The position numbers and the translations under genes were made by a program. This document shows positions 35,757 to 44,407 of a DNA stretch of 64,000 nt, in pieces. Location of the stretch: contig CAYGPD010000012.1 in assembly GCA_964351655.1 (NCBI GenBank), positions 1-64,000 of the forward strand, written 5' to 3'. The stretch comes from Hirschia sp964351655 (lineage in GTDB: Bacteria; Pseudomonadota; Alphaproteobacteria; Caulobacterales; Hyphomonadaceae). The notes under the pieces are model-generated. The model had not been told where the DNA came from. It saw only the letters and a list, made by a program, of their open reading frames with translations, and ran no database searches. Numbering within the stretch: the stretch's first letter is position 1; every line of letters starts with the position of its first letter.

Positions 35757-37277
35757 ATGTCGGACCGTAAACCCCTTATAATTTCTGGAGTAACTGGTGA
35801 CTGGGAGGTCGTGATGGGCCTTGAGGTTCATGCTCAGATCACATCCAATTCCAAATTGTTTTCGGGTGCCTCCACCCATTTTGGAGCCGACCCCAACTGT
35901 AATGTGGCACTAGTGGATACTGCACTTCCTGGCATGTTGCCTGTCATTAATGAATTCTGTGTTGAGCAAGCCATTCGGACCGGGCTTGGTTTGAATGCAA
36001 AGATCAATTTGTATTCGCGATTTGACCGCAAGAATTACTTCTATCCAGATTTGCCTCAAGGCTATCAAATCTCACAATTCCAATATCCAATTGTCGGTGA
36101 GGGAGAGATTGAAGTTGAGCTTGAGGATGGCTCCACAATCATGGTGGGTATTGAGCGCCTACACATGGAACAAGATGCCGGGAAATCTATTCATGATCTA
36201 GACCCAAACTCAACTTATGTTGATTTGAACCGTTCTGGCGTGGCGCTGATGGAGATCGTATCTAAGCCGGATATTCGATCACCTAAAGAAGCTGCTGCTT
36301 ATGTGAAGAAATTGCGCTCTATCGTGGTGGCTCTTGGAACATGTAATGGTGTGATGGCTGAAGGTAATTTGCGTGCGGATGTGAATGTGTCCGTGTGTAA
36401 GGTGGGCCAATACGCCAAATTCCAAGAAACGGGAGATTTCTCTCACCTTGGAACCCGGTGTGAAATAAAAAACGTCAACTCATTCCGCTTTATCGAACAG
36501 GCCGCTGAATATGAGGCACGCCGCCAAGTTGAGATACTTGAAGATGGTGGTACGATTGATCAGCAAACACGTCTGTTTGATGCAGAAACAGGTGTCACAC
36601 GGTCTATGCGCTCTAAAGAAGATGCGCATGATTACCGCTATTTTCCAGACCCTGATTTGTTGCCGCTGCAGCTGACGCAAGAGTATGTCGATAAGATCAA
36701 GGCAAGCTTGCCAGAACTGCCGGATCAGAAGAAGGCCCGCTTTGTAGAAGAGTATGGATTGAAGCCATATGACGCTGGGGTCTTGTCTGCGGAATCTGAT
36801 AAAGCAGCCTTCTTTGAAGAGGTCGCGAAAGGTCGTGATGCGAAGATGGCGGCAAATTGGGTAACGCAGGAATTGTTTGGATATTTGAACAAGTTTGACC
36901 TTGAGCTTGCTGATAGTCCTGTATCCGCGAAGCAATTGGGTGGCTTGATTGACTTGATTGCGAATGACACAATTTCTGGGAAGATCGCTAAAGATGTGTT
37001 CCAAAAATTGATTGAAGAAGACGATGCGGACCCTGCAGCTATTGTGGAACGTGATGGCTTGAAGCAGGTCACAGACACGGGCGCGATTGAGAAAGTTGTA
37101 GATGAGATTATTGCGGGTAATCCCGATCAGGTTGAGCAAGTGAAAGCTCAATTTGCAGAGGGGCACAAAAAGCCAAAAGCGCTTGGTTGGTTTGTGGGGC
37201 AAGCAATGAAATTGTCTGGCGGTAAGGCAAATCCTAAAGCCGTGAATGATATTCTCAAAGACAAGTTAGGTTTGTAG
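35757..37277 (+). CDS. gatB: Asp-tRNA(Asn)/Glu-tRNA(Gln) amidotransferase subunit GatB
   Basis: The 506-residue GatB, the kinase-transamidase subunit that activates the tRNA-bound acid and accepts ammonia from GatA. Signatures are WEVVMGLEVHAQI, TALPGMLPVIN, SRFDRKNYFYPDLPQGYQISQ, the GatB signature LRADVNVSV, the YRYFPDPDL segment, and the C-terminal YqeY-like tail domain ending in NPKAVNDILKDKLGL. It is separated from gatC-gatA by two small genes and the reductase gene, so the three gat genes are not strictly one operon. A long perfect terminator follows. Confidence 0.98.
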   Translation: MSDRKPLIISGVTGDWEVVMGLEVHAQITSNSKLFSGASTHFGADPNCNVALVDTALPGMLPVINEFCVEQAIRTGLGLNAKINLYSRFDRKNYFYPDLPQGYQISQFQYPIVGEGEIEVELEDGSTIMVGIERLHMEQDAGKSIHDLDPNSTYVDLNRSGVALMEIVSKPDIRSPKEAAAYVKKLRSIVVALGTCNGVMAEGNLRADVNVSVCKVGQYAKFQETGDFSHLGTRCEIKNVNSFRFIEQAAEYEARRQVEILEDGGTIDQQTRLFDAETGVTRSMRSKEDAHDYRYFPDPDLLPLQLTQEYVDKIKASLPELPDQKKARFVEEYGLKPYDAGVLSAESDKAAFFEEVAKGRDAKMAANWVTQELFGYLNKFDLELADSPVSAKQLGGLIDLIANDTISGKIAKDVFQKLIEEDDADPAAIVERDGLKQVTDTGAIEKVVDEIIAGNPDQVEQVKAQFAEGHKKPKALGWFVGQAMKLSGGKANPKAVNDILKDKLGL

Positions 37278-37290
37278 TTTCAAGGCTATG

Positions 37291-37328
37291 AAAAAAAGGC
37301 GTCGGATGAAAGTCCGACGCCTTTTTTT
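37291..37328. terminator. Terminator after gatB, usable from both strands
   Basis: A 16-bp perfect stem consisting of A7-GGCGTCGGA and its complement TCCGACGCC-T7, with the 6-base loop TGAAAG. A/T tails on both sides suit both gatB and the convergent RcnB-like gene. Confidence 0.92.
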
Positions 37329-37352
37329 GTATTTAGAAGATGCCGTTTTGTC

Positions 37353-38036
37353 TTACCAACCGCGACCGCGGTGATGGTGGCGTCCATTGTCATCATCAGA
37401 GATAATCGCACCGACTACGAGGCCGATAATCGCGCCGGTTGCGACAGACGCGAGAATGGCATCACCACGATCATTGTCGCGAACCCAGTGATGTCCACGA
37501 GGAGGCGCATACAAACCGTGACGGTTATAGTTGGAAATAACTATACTTGAGCCAGAGCGACGGTAATTTCCGCCTATGTGATAGCGTGCACCGGAGTGGT
37601 CTGCACAATAGAGGTGCTGATTACCTGTGTGGTGGTGAGCTCCATAGCGTGCATTGCCATAGTAACGGGCGTTGTTGTGGCTATAGTAGCGATCATTGTA
37701 GTGACGGTTGTGCGATTGAATTATACGTCGCTGTTCACGGTGATGAAACGCATCAGAATTGTGGTTTCTGTAATAATTAGAATTGCTGTGAGCGTTGTAA
37801 TTGTTGTCTGCGCGTTGCCACTGGTCATCGTAATGACGGTTATCGCTATAGCGGCTACGATAGCTGTCATGGTTTCTGCGGTGGGTTTCACGTATCTCAC
37901 TGTCATTCCCGCCTGCTAAGGTATCTGAACGGGAGTGATGGGCCGATTGTGCATTTGCAGTTAGGGCCGAAGGCAAGACAAAGGTACTTAGTCCTATAGC
38001 GCTGACGACAGAGATTATTTTTTTCAACGAGGTCAT
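37353..38036 (-). CDS. Exported RcnB-like protein with a His/Asn/Tyr-rich region
   Basis: A protein of about 227 residues with a Sec signal peptide (cleaved near LTANA-QS). Residues of about 30-160 are extremely rich in His, Asn, Tyr, Arg and Ser. The C-terminal part carries an RcnB-type segment (LYAPPRGHHWVRDNDRGDAILASVATGAIIGLVVGAII, from about position 37400 to 37515) and ends in a His-rich tail. RcnB proteins are periplasmic and influence Ni/Co handling; here, metal or anionic-polymer binding is inferred from composition. The ATG at 38036 follows AGGAG at good spacing; the longer frame from a TTG at 38054 would contain that site. Confidence 0.78.
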   Translation of the reverse strand: MTSLKKIISVVSAIGLSTFVLPSALTANAQSAHHSRSDTLAGGNDSEIRETHRRNHDSYRSRYSDNRHYDDQWQRADNNYNAHSNSNYYRNHNSDAFHHREQRRIIQSHNRHYNDRYYSHNNARYYGNARYGAHHHTGNQHLYCADHSGARYHIGGNYRRSGSSIVISNYNRHGLYAPPRGHHWVRDNDRGDAILASVATGAIIGLVVGAIISDDDNGRHHHRGRGW

Positions 38037-38245
38037 GAACAGGATCTCCTGCAAATTCTGAGAACACGCCGAGAAGTCTATAGAAAAGCAGTTTTGCTTT
38101 TGGGCGTGATCGATGGCAAATGGTGCGTCAAAGTGGATGAACTCAATCTGAACAATGTAGTTCCAGACATATCACGTTTTAGTGTGTATAATGCAAAAAA
38201 GACGCCTTGTTAGGCCAAATTAGAGAAAAGAATTGGCTTAATGCT

Positions 38246-38662
38246 ATGACGGATATTACTTTTTTAGACTTGGAGCCCTTTATAGAAGAGAGCTTCATTC
38301 GCGCAGGTGGTCCAGGTGGTCAGAATGTCAATAAGGTCTCAACTGCGGTGCAATTGCGGTTTGATCTAGCGGCATGTGATACAATAGTGGACGCCGCAAA
38401 AATGCGGATTTCCCGCAAATTAGCATCTAAGCTGACTAAAGAAGGCGTGCTTATTATCAAAGCTCAGCAGCATCGCACACAGCAGATGAACCGAGATGAC
38501 GCGCGTGAACGTTTGGTTGCTATGTTAAATGAAGCTGCACACAAGCCGAAATTTCGTGTTGCATCACGTCCCAGCTTGTCGGCGAAACGTAAGCGCACAG
38601 ATACGAAAACGAAGCGCGGACAAGTCAAGAAGTTGCGTGGGCGAGTAAATCCAACTGATTGA
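38246..38662 (+). CDS. arfB: Alternative ribosome-rescue factor ArfB (YaeJ)
   Basis: A 138-residue peptidyl-tRNA hydrolase that rescues ribosomes stalled on non-stop mRNAs. The catalytic GGQ is at residues 24-26 (RAGGPGGQNVNKVST), and the C-terminal tail is Lys/Arg-rich (SAKRKRTDTKTKRGQVKKLRGR), as needed to occupy the empty mRNA channel. Length matches ArfB rather than full release factors. The ATG at 38246 is chosen; an upstream in-frame start at 38207 adds unlike sequence. Its stop abuts the convergent oxygenase stop with no spacer. Confidence 0.95.
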   Translation: MTDITFLDLEPFIEESFIRAGGPGGQNVNKVSTAVQLRFDLAACDTIVDAAKMRISRKLASKLTKEGVLIIKAQQHRTQQMNRDDARERLVAMLNEAAHKPKFRVASRPSLSAKRKRTDTKTKRGQVKKLRGRVNPTD

Positions 38663-39616
38663 TTAAATGAGATTTATTTCACGTAATCTTTGCAGTAAAA
38701 ACTCGTGAGCAGTGATACTTTCTGGGTAGAGGTTAGGGCTTTCTGGTGAAATGCAGGTCTCTAAAGTTTTGATCTCAAAGTCTGGACGAAAATGTGCGAA
38801 AAATGGTGTTGAATAACGCGCAAATTTAGAACGTTCAGGTTTTGGGTTCACAACGCGGTGCAATGTTGAAGGTAGGACATTGTTGGTAAGGCGTTCTAGC
38901 ATATCACCGATATTTACGACGATACATCCTGGGGGGGGAGAAATTGGTAACCAGCGACCATCGCGGTCTTTTAGCTCTAATCCACCTTCCTCGGCACCTA
39001 AAAGCAGCGTAATCACGTTGATATCGCCATGTTCGGCAGCACGTACGGAGCCTTCTGGCGGGAGCGTATCTTGGGCGGGGTAGTGAAGAAGACGCAAGAT
39101 TGAGTTGCCATCTTGCATGGGGTCTTTGAACCAATTTTCATCGAGTCCAAGATAAATCGCTATTGAAGAGAGGACGTCTGCACCTAATGCGTCGAGAGCT
39201 TGATACATGCCATATGTGGCTGTGTTCCAGTCCTGCACCTCGTCTGGTATGACATTGGGTGGCATGAGGTCTGCGTATGCATGGCCCGTGGTAAGCGAGC
39301 GCCCGATATGCCAAAATTCTTTTAGGTCGATGTGTTGAGCGTCTTTAGCTTTTTCCTGACCAAAAGGAAAATATCCACGTTGGCCTTCTCTCGTGTGCTT
39401 ATATTTTTGTTTGGTGTCGTCTGGTAAGGCGAAGAAGGTTTTTGTACGATTGAGTGCAGTGTCTAGCACTGTTTGATCCAACCCATGGTCAGACAGAACG
39501 GCAAAACCGTAACGTTTGAAACTTTCACCAAGAGATGTCGCAAAGCCTTGCGGATTGCTTGCACGTGTCGTCATGGAAACGGGTGCTATTGCGGACACAA
39601 CATCATCAAGGGACAT
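38663..39616 (-). CDS. Isopenicillin-N-synthase-like 2-oxoglutarate/Fe(II) oxygenase
   Basis: A protein of about 317 residues of the IPNS/2OG-Fe(II) dioxygenase superfamily. The N-terminal DIOX-N region contains GFAVLSDHGLD. The Fe(II) ligands are EHGDINVITLL (HxD) and the His of TLHRVVNP, and FARYSTPFF gives the R-x-S that binds 2-oxoglutarate. Such bacterial proteins are often annotated as oxygenases of unknown substrate. The ATG at 39616 is chosen over a far-upstream start at 39646. It ends flush against arfB and lies immediately downstream of the polysaccharide locus on the same strand. Confidence 0.9.
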   Translation of the reverse strand: MSLDDVVSAIAPVSMTTRASNPQGFATSLGESFKRYGFAVLSDHGLDQTVLDTALNRTKTFFALPDDTKQKYKHTREGQRGYFPFGQEKAKDAQHIDLKEFWHIGRSLTTGHAYADLMPPNVIPDEVQDWNTATYGMYQALDALGADVLSSIAIYLGLDENWFKDPMQDGNSILRLLHYPAQDTLPPEGSVRAAEHGDINVITLLLGAEEGGLELKDRDGRWLPISPPPGCIVVNIGDMLERLTNNVLPSTLHRVVNPKPERSKFARYSTPFFAHFRPDFEIKTLETCISPESPNLYPESITAHEFLLQRLREINLI

Positions 39617-39737
39617 TAATCTTCTCCAAATTTGGCCTTGGGCCAATCAGCGGGGGGAGTGATGTTGAATACTATAATTACGTCTTGGTACATAGCAAAT
39701 TTGAAAATTGCTGAACGCGCATTGGGAATGTGACCTA

Positions 39738-41096
39738 TTATCTACGTTTTGTTGTACGGGGTTTTTGCGCCCATCTTGGTGCAGAAATTGTAATGCGATC
39801 AGTATCTGGAATAATTTTTTTAGCGATAAAAATGTAGCTAATAGCAAAGAAAAAAATTGCTGAAGCGTTCACATTTTGGTTGAGCAGCAAACTTTCTGAG
39901 AGTGAGAATAAGACAAGCTGAAAAACGATGAGGAATGGAAATGGTCCATGTTTTCCGGTAGCTAAAAATGCACTCTTAGTAAGGGCAAATAGCGTAAATA
40001 AAGCGACCAAGACTAATCCTGTATATCCAAGAGACAAGCCTATCTCTAACCAACTATTGTGAGCAGTTGGAACACTCCAATCGAGAACTTGAACGATGTT
40101 CGCAGATGGACCGTCGGGATCTTTCCAGAACACTCCATATCCGTAACCGGTAAATTTGTGTTGATTTATCAAATCAATCACCAATGCCCAAATATCGGTG
40201 CGGCCTGTGAAGGTAAGGTCTTTTCCAATAAGGGACACCGCAAATTCGGGTGCTATGGCAAGTATGGCATATACAATACCGGCAATGCTCAAGCCGATCC
40301 ATACAGTGATGATTGCAAATATAGGATTGCGAATTGCTATTTGGTAGAAAGCTAACCCCAAATAAGGAACAATCATCGCGATCAGGGAGGTTTTGGATGT
40401 TGACCCTAATACAAGCAAGATTGTTAGGAGGAGACCAAACCACCAAATTTTCTGAACATTGCCGTTTTCGTGTTTTCCTTCGTAGAATAGCAATGCAAGA
40501 AAAATGAGGTTTGCGCGTGCCATTTCTCCCCCCATATGGTTTTTTTCGAGCATAAAGCCGCGCCAAGCGCCCACGTGAAGTTCGGAGTGAATTCCCCAAG
40601 AGGGGATGGCCACAATAATTAGTAAATTAATGACTGCGACTGATAGGCATGCCCATGCTATGATTTTCAAGGTATCAATCAGTGGGGCACGAATGGCGAG
40701 GTACATTCCAAAAAAGAATGTAAAGCTAAGGGCGATAACACGTCTTTGCGTGATATCGGGATTGATGGACCATGTAATAGATAAAATAGTTAGCAAAAAC
40801 AGCAATAAAATCGGCCAGAACCGGAACAATGCTGCAAATAGCTTTTTGTAGTTGCAGATAAGTAAAGCGAGCAGGCAAAGATAAGATGGATACCAAGAGG
40901 CCCGCGCAATTGGGCCGGGGTCTATTTCTATCATGCCAGGGTTTTCTGCCCCTGGACCTATTAGGAGGGCAACCCATAAACCTGAATATGTCATGACAAC
41001 AAAGAAGACGAGAATGCGCTCTATCCAGCCAAATGCAGATAGGTGTGTTTCGGAGTTTGATTGTAATTTAGAAATATAGGTGTCGTTTGTCAGCAC
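39738..41096 (-). CDS. O-antigen ligase/polymerase family protein (Wzy type), copy 1
   Basis: A 452-residue polytopic inner-membrane protein of the Wzy/WaaL (O-antigen ligase, Wzy-C) family, which polymerises or ligates lipid-linked glycan repeats on the periplasmic face. About 11-12 hydrophobic segments are visible. Conserved blocks shared with the next gene are HVGAWRGFMLEKNHMGG, GSTSKTSLIA, SLIGKDLTFTGRTDIW, GYGYGVFW and TAHNSWLEIGL. Caulobacter has two such holdfast polymerases, HfsC and HfsI, encoded apart; here two paralogues are adjacent. Which matches which cannot be told by eye. It lies 98 bases downstream of copy 2. Confidence 0.88.
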   Translation of the reverse strand: MLTNDTYISKLQSNSETHLSAFGWIERILVFFVVMTYSGLWVALLIGPGAENPGMIEIDPGPIARASWYPSYLCLLALLICNYKKLFAALFRFWPILLLFLLTILSITWSINPDITQRRVIALSFTFFFGMYLAIRAPLIDTLKIIAWACLSVAVINLLIIVAIPSWGIHSELHVGAWRGFMLEKNHMGGEMARANLIFLALLFYEGKHENGNVQKIWWFGLLLTILLVLGSTSKTSLIAMIVPYLGLAFYQIAIRNPIFAIITVWIGLSIAGIVYAILAIAPEFAVSLIGKDLTFTGRTDIWALVIDLINQHKFTGYGYGVFWKDPDGPSANIVQVLDWSVPTAHNSWLEIGLSLGYTGLVLVALFTLFALTKSAFLATGKHGPFPFLIVFQLVLFSLSESLLLNQNVNASAIFFFAISYIFIAKKIIPDTDRITISAPRWAQKPRTTKRR

Positions 41097-41194
41097 GCAG
41101 TTCGCTCCAGACCATACATTCTCTAAATGAGAGAGATGGCAGTGTTTAGGCGTTCGTAAAATCTGACAAGGCGTAATGATTTAACTTTGCGTAT

Positions 41195-42505
41195 TTAAGC
41201 AGGTCTGGGACTTTGAATCGGAAAAGCCCAATCAGGAGCGGTCAAAGGTTGAGCGTCATTGCGTTGAGGGATTTTCGATCCGATGAGAATGTATGAAATC
41301 ATGAAATAATAGAACATGTTCACATAAGAGTTGTAGCCCATCAAGACACTCTCAGAAAAGGTCACTGCTAGAATTTGGATCATCATAATAAGCAGCACAG
41401 GTCCATGTTGACCTGTTGCCATCCATGCACTTTTTAACAATGTCCAAAGTGTAATGCAGGCGAATATCGATACTCCAATAAGGCCTACATCCAATGTGAT
41501 ATCCAGCCAAGAATTGTGGGCATGGGCTACTTCAAAATCGAGTTCGTAGCGTATGTGATCAGCAGGGCCGTTTGGTGCCTCCCAAAATGCAGAATACCCA
41601 TAGCCAAGCCATTTGTTATTTTGAATCCATAAGATGGATTGCTCCCATATCCCAGTACGCCCTGTGAATGTTAGATCTCTTCCGATGAGGGACACAAATT
41701 GTTCCGGGTGGTTGGTGATCATGTAGGTACAAAGTGTCACAATGCACACAAATGCCCAAACCATAGAGATGGCGAGGAGAATTGATTTTCTTGATATGAC
41801 ATACACAACCCAGAGACAGTAGGGCATTAAGGCGGATAAGAGGGCTGTCTTGGATGTGGAGCCCAGAACGCAGATCATTGTTATAGCTAGGCCAAACATC
41901 CACAGTTTCCGATTTCGCTGATCAAGAAATAGAAGTGCGAAGAAAAGGAAATTGGCACGCGCCATATTTCCCCCGAAGTGGTTTTTTGTCAGCATCCACC
42001 CTTTCCACGCACCGATGTGTATTTCTTGATCTACACCAAAAGAAGGAACCGCGATGATGAGCGCAATTGCGGTTAACGTCATCAAGAGCCAAGCGCCTCC
42101 GATTATGCGTAATGTGGACAAGAGAGGTCCACGGATGGCCAAATATAACCCAAAGAACAATGTGAATATGAGGGAGATCGTGGCCTTTATAGACACTTCA
42201 GGCATGATCGACCAACTTATGGACGAAATGACAAGTGCTAGCATCAGAAGCAGTGGCAAGAATTGAGGAGTTTTGAGCAGAAGCGCTTTCCAGCGAAAGC
42301 CGACAAGTACCAGTGTCACAACATAGATAAGATACCAAGAAATTTTGGCGAGGATTGTAAATTCCGGTGTCAATCCTGCGTTGGGCATTACAAGGAATAG
42401 GATAAAACCAGAATGCCCCAAGACACCAAACATTGTTAGGAGCTTTTCAAAGAAAAACGCCTTGGGATGTTCGCGTTGAAGCTTGCTATCTGTTTCAAAT
42501 AGCAT
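41195..42505 (-). CDS. O-antigen ligase/polymerase family protein (Wzy type), copy 2
   Basis: A 436-residue polytopic membrane protein and a clear paralogue of its downstream neighbour. Matching blocks are HIGAWKGWMLTKNHFGG, GSTSKTALLS, SLIGRDLTFTGRTGIW, GYGYSAFW and HAHNSWLDI. About 11-12 hydrophobic segments. It is a likely polymerase of the holdfast-type polysaccharide, comparable to HfsC/HfsI of Caulobacter, which are partly redundant. Retention of all shared loop motifs in both copies argues that both are functional rather than one being a decaying duplicate. Confidence 0.88.
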   Translation of the reverse strand: MLFETDSKLQREHPKAFFFEKLLTMFGVLGHSGFILFLVMPNAGLTPEFTILAKISWYLIYVVTLVLVGFRWKALLLKTPQFLPLLLMLALVISSISWSIMPEVSIKATISLIFTLFFGLYLAIRGPLLSTLRIIGGAWLLMTLTAIALIIAVPSFGVDQEIHIGAWKGWMLTKNHFGGNMARANFLFFALLFLDQRNRKLWMFGLAITMICVLGSTSKTALLSALMPYCLWVVYVISRKSILLAISMVWAFVCIVTLCTYMITNHPEQFVSLIGRDLTFTGRTGIWEQSILWIQNNKWLGYGYSAFWEAPNGPADHIRYELDFEVAHAHNSWLDITLDVGLIGVSIFACITLWTLLKSAWMATGQHGPVLLIMMIQILAVTFSESVLMGYNSYVNMFYYFMISYILIGSKIPQRNDAQPLTAPDWAFPIQSPRPA

Positions 42506-42676
42506 GGAGATTGATATCCAAATTTAGGTGATCGAGTAGTTGCAAACTATGCTAGGAGGGGGTGTGTTTCAATGAGAAATAGTCAATAAGCAATTCTAAA
42601 TCTGGCCTTTTCATGCTGTTTTCTATTCAAAGGGGAAATAGCTGCAAATGAATCCCTTTTGTGTGGAGTTTATGAA

Positions 42677-43717
42677 ATGAAAAAGAGAATTGCGCTGTTG
42701 TTAGCTCTGCTCTTAGGTGTGCTCGTGTTTGTCTGTGGGTATTTTTTGTTCCGCAATGATGGTGGATCTGACCCCAAACCATATGCTGCGACAACGCTTC
42801 CAGCTGGGCCTGTATCTAAGTGTATAAACCTTGGAAATGCGTTGGATGCACCAAATGAAGGCGATTGGACATATCGCATTGAAGATAATCATTTGACGGC
42901 CATTGCTGATGCTGGATTTGAAAGCGTGAGAGTGCCGGTGCGATGGTCTGCTCATGCAGGCAGTGAGCCGCCTTATACGATTGATCCTCAATTTATGGAC
43001 CGTGTCTCACATGTCGTCGATGAAGCTATCGCCCATGATCTCAAGGTTATTTTGAATGTGCACCATTATATAGAAATAATGGATGACCCGAACGCGCATA
43101 CCGAACGTCTAGAAGAAATGTGGGACCAGATCGCGCGGCGATTTGCGGGACGAGGTGATAAAATCGTATTTGAATTGCTCAATGAAGCAATGGATAATCT
43201 AACAAATGCCAAGCTTGAGAAAATCAATGCTGCGTTGGTTGTGAAACTACGAAATATTGTTGGGCCCGAGCCTTGGATAATAGTCGGCGGAGATAAATGG
43301 GGCAGCATTGAAGGGATAAAGAATGCACGTGTCCCGAGCGACCCTCGGATTATATTGACCTTTCATGATTACAGCCCGTTTGAATTTACCCATCAAGGGG
43401 CAACTTTTACAGCGCAAGAGTTTCCAGTTGGGCAGACATGGGGCAGCGATGATGAGCTTGCAGATATGGCGAAGTTGTTTGAGCAAGCGGTCAAGATTGG
43501 CATTGAAAGGCAAGTCCCGATTTTTCTAGGGGAGTTTGGTGTTATCAACACTGTGCCTGAAGAGGAACGCGTAAATTGGATGCGGGCTTATCGTCAAGCT
43601 GCGGATGAGGCAGGTATTGGCTGGTGTTTATGGGATTTTGGAGCTGCATTTTCAATTTATGACACTCAAACTCAAAAGTGGAACGAGCCGATTTTAGATG
43701 CATTATTGGGGCATTGA
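42677..43717 (+). CDS. Membrane-anchored GH5 glycoside hydrolase (endoglucanase-like)
   Basis: A protein of about 346 residues. One N-terminal transmembrane helix or uncleaved signal (residues 3-25) precedes a family-5 glycosidase barrel. Catalytic residues are Glu170 (acid/base, in FELLNEAMD) and Glu286 (nucleophile, in FLGEFGVI). INLGNALDAPNEGDW, VRVPVRW, VILNVHHY and TFHDYSPFEFTHQG are other GH5 active-site strands. It probably hydrolyses beta-1,4-linked glycans in the periplasm or outside. It sits inside the exopolysaccharide locus, divergent from the polymerases, so trimming or turnover of the locus's own polymer is an attractive but unproved role. The ATG at 42677 is preferred over a TTG at 42659. 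Confidence 0.9.
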   Translation: MKKRIALLLALLLGVLVFVCGYFLFRNDGGSDPKPYAATTLPAGPVSKCINLGNALDAPNEGDWTYRIEDNHLTAIADAGFESVRVPVRWSAHAGSEPPYTIDPQFMDRVSHVVDEAIAHDLKVILNVHHYIEIMDDPNAHTERLEEMWDQIARRFAGRGDKIVFELLNEAMDNLTNAKLEKINAALVVKLRNIVGPEPWIIVGGDKWGSIEGIKNARVPSDPRIILTFHDYSPFEFTHQGATFTAQEFPVGQTWGSDDELADMAKLFEQAVKIGIERQVPIFLGEFGVINTVPEEERVNWMRAYRQAADEAGIGWCLWDFGAAFSIYDTQTQKWNEPILDALLGH

Positions 43718-44085
43718 GTTCAGCATTGGTAGATGAAGGAGGGGAAAGGTTTGCTTTCCCCTACAGGAAGCTTGAGTTTGTTGAGTATTGTCTCAACTTA
43801 GTTTTAATGACCTTCCTAAACATGGTAAGCAGAACTATGTAGAATTGAACTGTTCAAGTAACTTTTTGTTATTGTCAGTTTATATTCAAATAATTTAAAA
43901 TAAAAGATCAGTGACAACTGCCTGTTTTGAAGTATTTGTCGTTGTAATTAACTATAGATCAATAGAGATTCGCTTCAATGTGTACATCGCCGGAGAAGGT
44001 GATGGTTTATGGTTTATGGTGGAACGGCTCTTTGATCATGGGAAATAACCCGACACGGAGCCACATTGTCGAAGGATGACATAAA
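43718..44085. other. Intergenic stretch between the GH5 and Sel1-type genes
   Basis: About 370 bases with no credible gene. A perfect 8-bp hairpin lies at 43741-43761 just after the GH5 stop. The second half is AT-rich and must carry the promoter of the Sel1-type gene; it contains a short tandem duplication (TGGTTTA twice) near 44003-44018. No other structure was recognised. Confidence 0.45.
43741..43761 (+). terminator. Hairpin after the GH5 gene
   Basis: GGGGAAAG / CTTTCCCC forms an 8-bp perfect stem with a 5-base loop, 23 bases after the stop. It lacks a U-tract, so it is a weak or Rho-assisted terminator, or a stability element. Confidence 0.5.
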
Positions 44086-44358
44086 ATGGCTTATGCTGAT
44101 GCACTGATCGAAGCACCGGAAGCGTGCTTGAACAAAAACTCTGCGGGTGAAGAGATTTACCGTGTAGGACTAATGTATTCTACAGGGATGGGCGTTGCTA
44201 TTGATTACGTAGCTGCTCACAAATGGTTTAACCTTGCAGCCCTAAAAGGCGTGAAGGAAGCCCGTATGCTTCGCAGAGAAATGGTTGACTACATGTCGAC
44301 ACAAGAATTGCGTCAAGCGCAACGTTCTGCACGCGAGTGGATGCAAAAAGCGAACTAA
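44086..44358 (+). CDS. Sel1-repeat small protein
   Basis: A 90-residue cytosolic protein with one Sel1/TPR-like repeat (EEIYRVGLMYSTGMGVAIDYVAAHKWFNLAALKG, about residues 22-55) and a C-terminal helix ending STQELRQAQRSAREWMQ. This compact form, with the HKWFNLAA block and an AQR-x-A-R-E-W ending, is widespread in alphaproteobacteria. Sel1 repeats mediate protein-protein contacts; no specific role is known for this form. Its stop overlaps a hairpin that acts as a terminator for the convergent hfsD gene. Its location inside the polysaccharide locus may be coincidental. Confidence 0.8.
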   Translation: MAYADALIEAPEACLNKNSAGEEIYRVGLMYSTGMGVAIDYVAAHKWFNLAALKGVKEARMLRREMVDYMSTQELRQAQRSAREWMQKAN

Positions 44359-44372
44359 CTATAAGTTCGCTT
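44345..44372 (-). terminator. Terminator of hfsD, overlapping the end of the Sel1-type gene
   Basis: A 9-bp stem (AAGCGAACT / AGTTCGCTT) with a 7-base loop has a TTTTT tail when read on the minus strand. On the plus strand the T-tract is poor. It overlaps the stop codon of the Sel1-type gene. Confidence 0.65.
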
Positions 44373-44407
44373 ATCTTTCCTGCTTTGAGATTTAAGATCA
44401 TTGCCGA

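Noticed and set aside
36480..37202. 240-codon minus-strand frame inside gatB
   Set aside because: Long but fully antisense to conserved gatB coding sequence, with no ribosome-binding site or family resemblance.
37353..38036. Direct DNA repeats or a CRISPR-like array within the His/Asn-rich gene
   Set aside because: The repetition is only at amino-acid composition level; no regularly spaced identical DNA repeats are visible.
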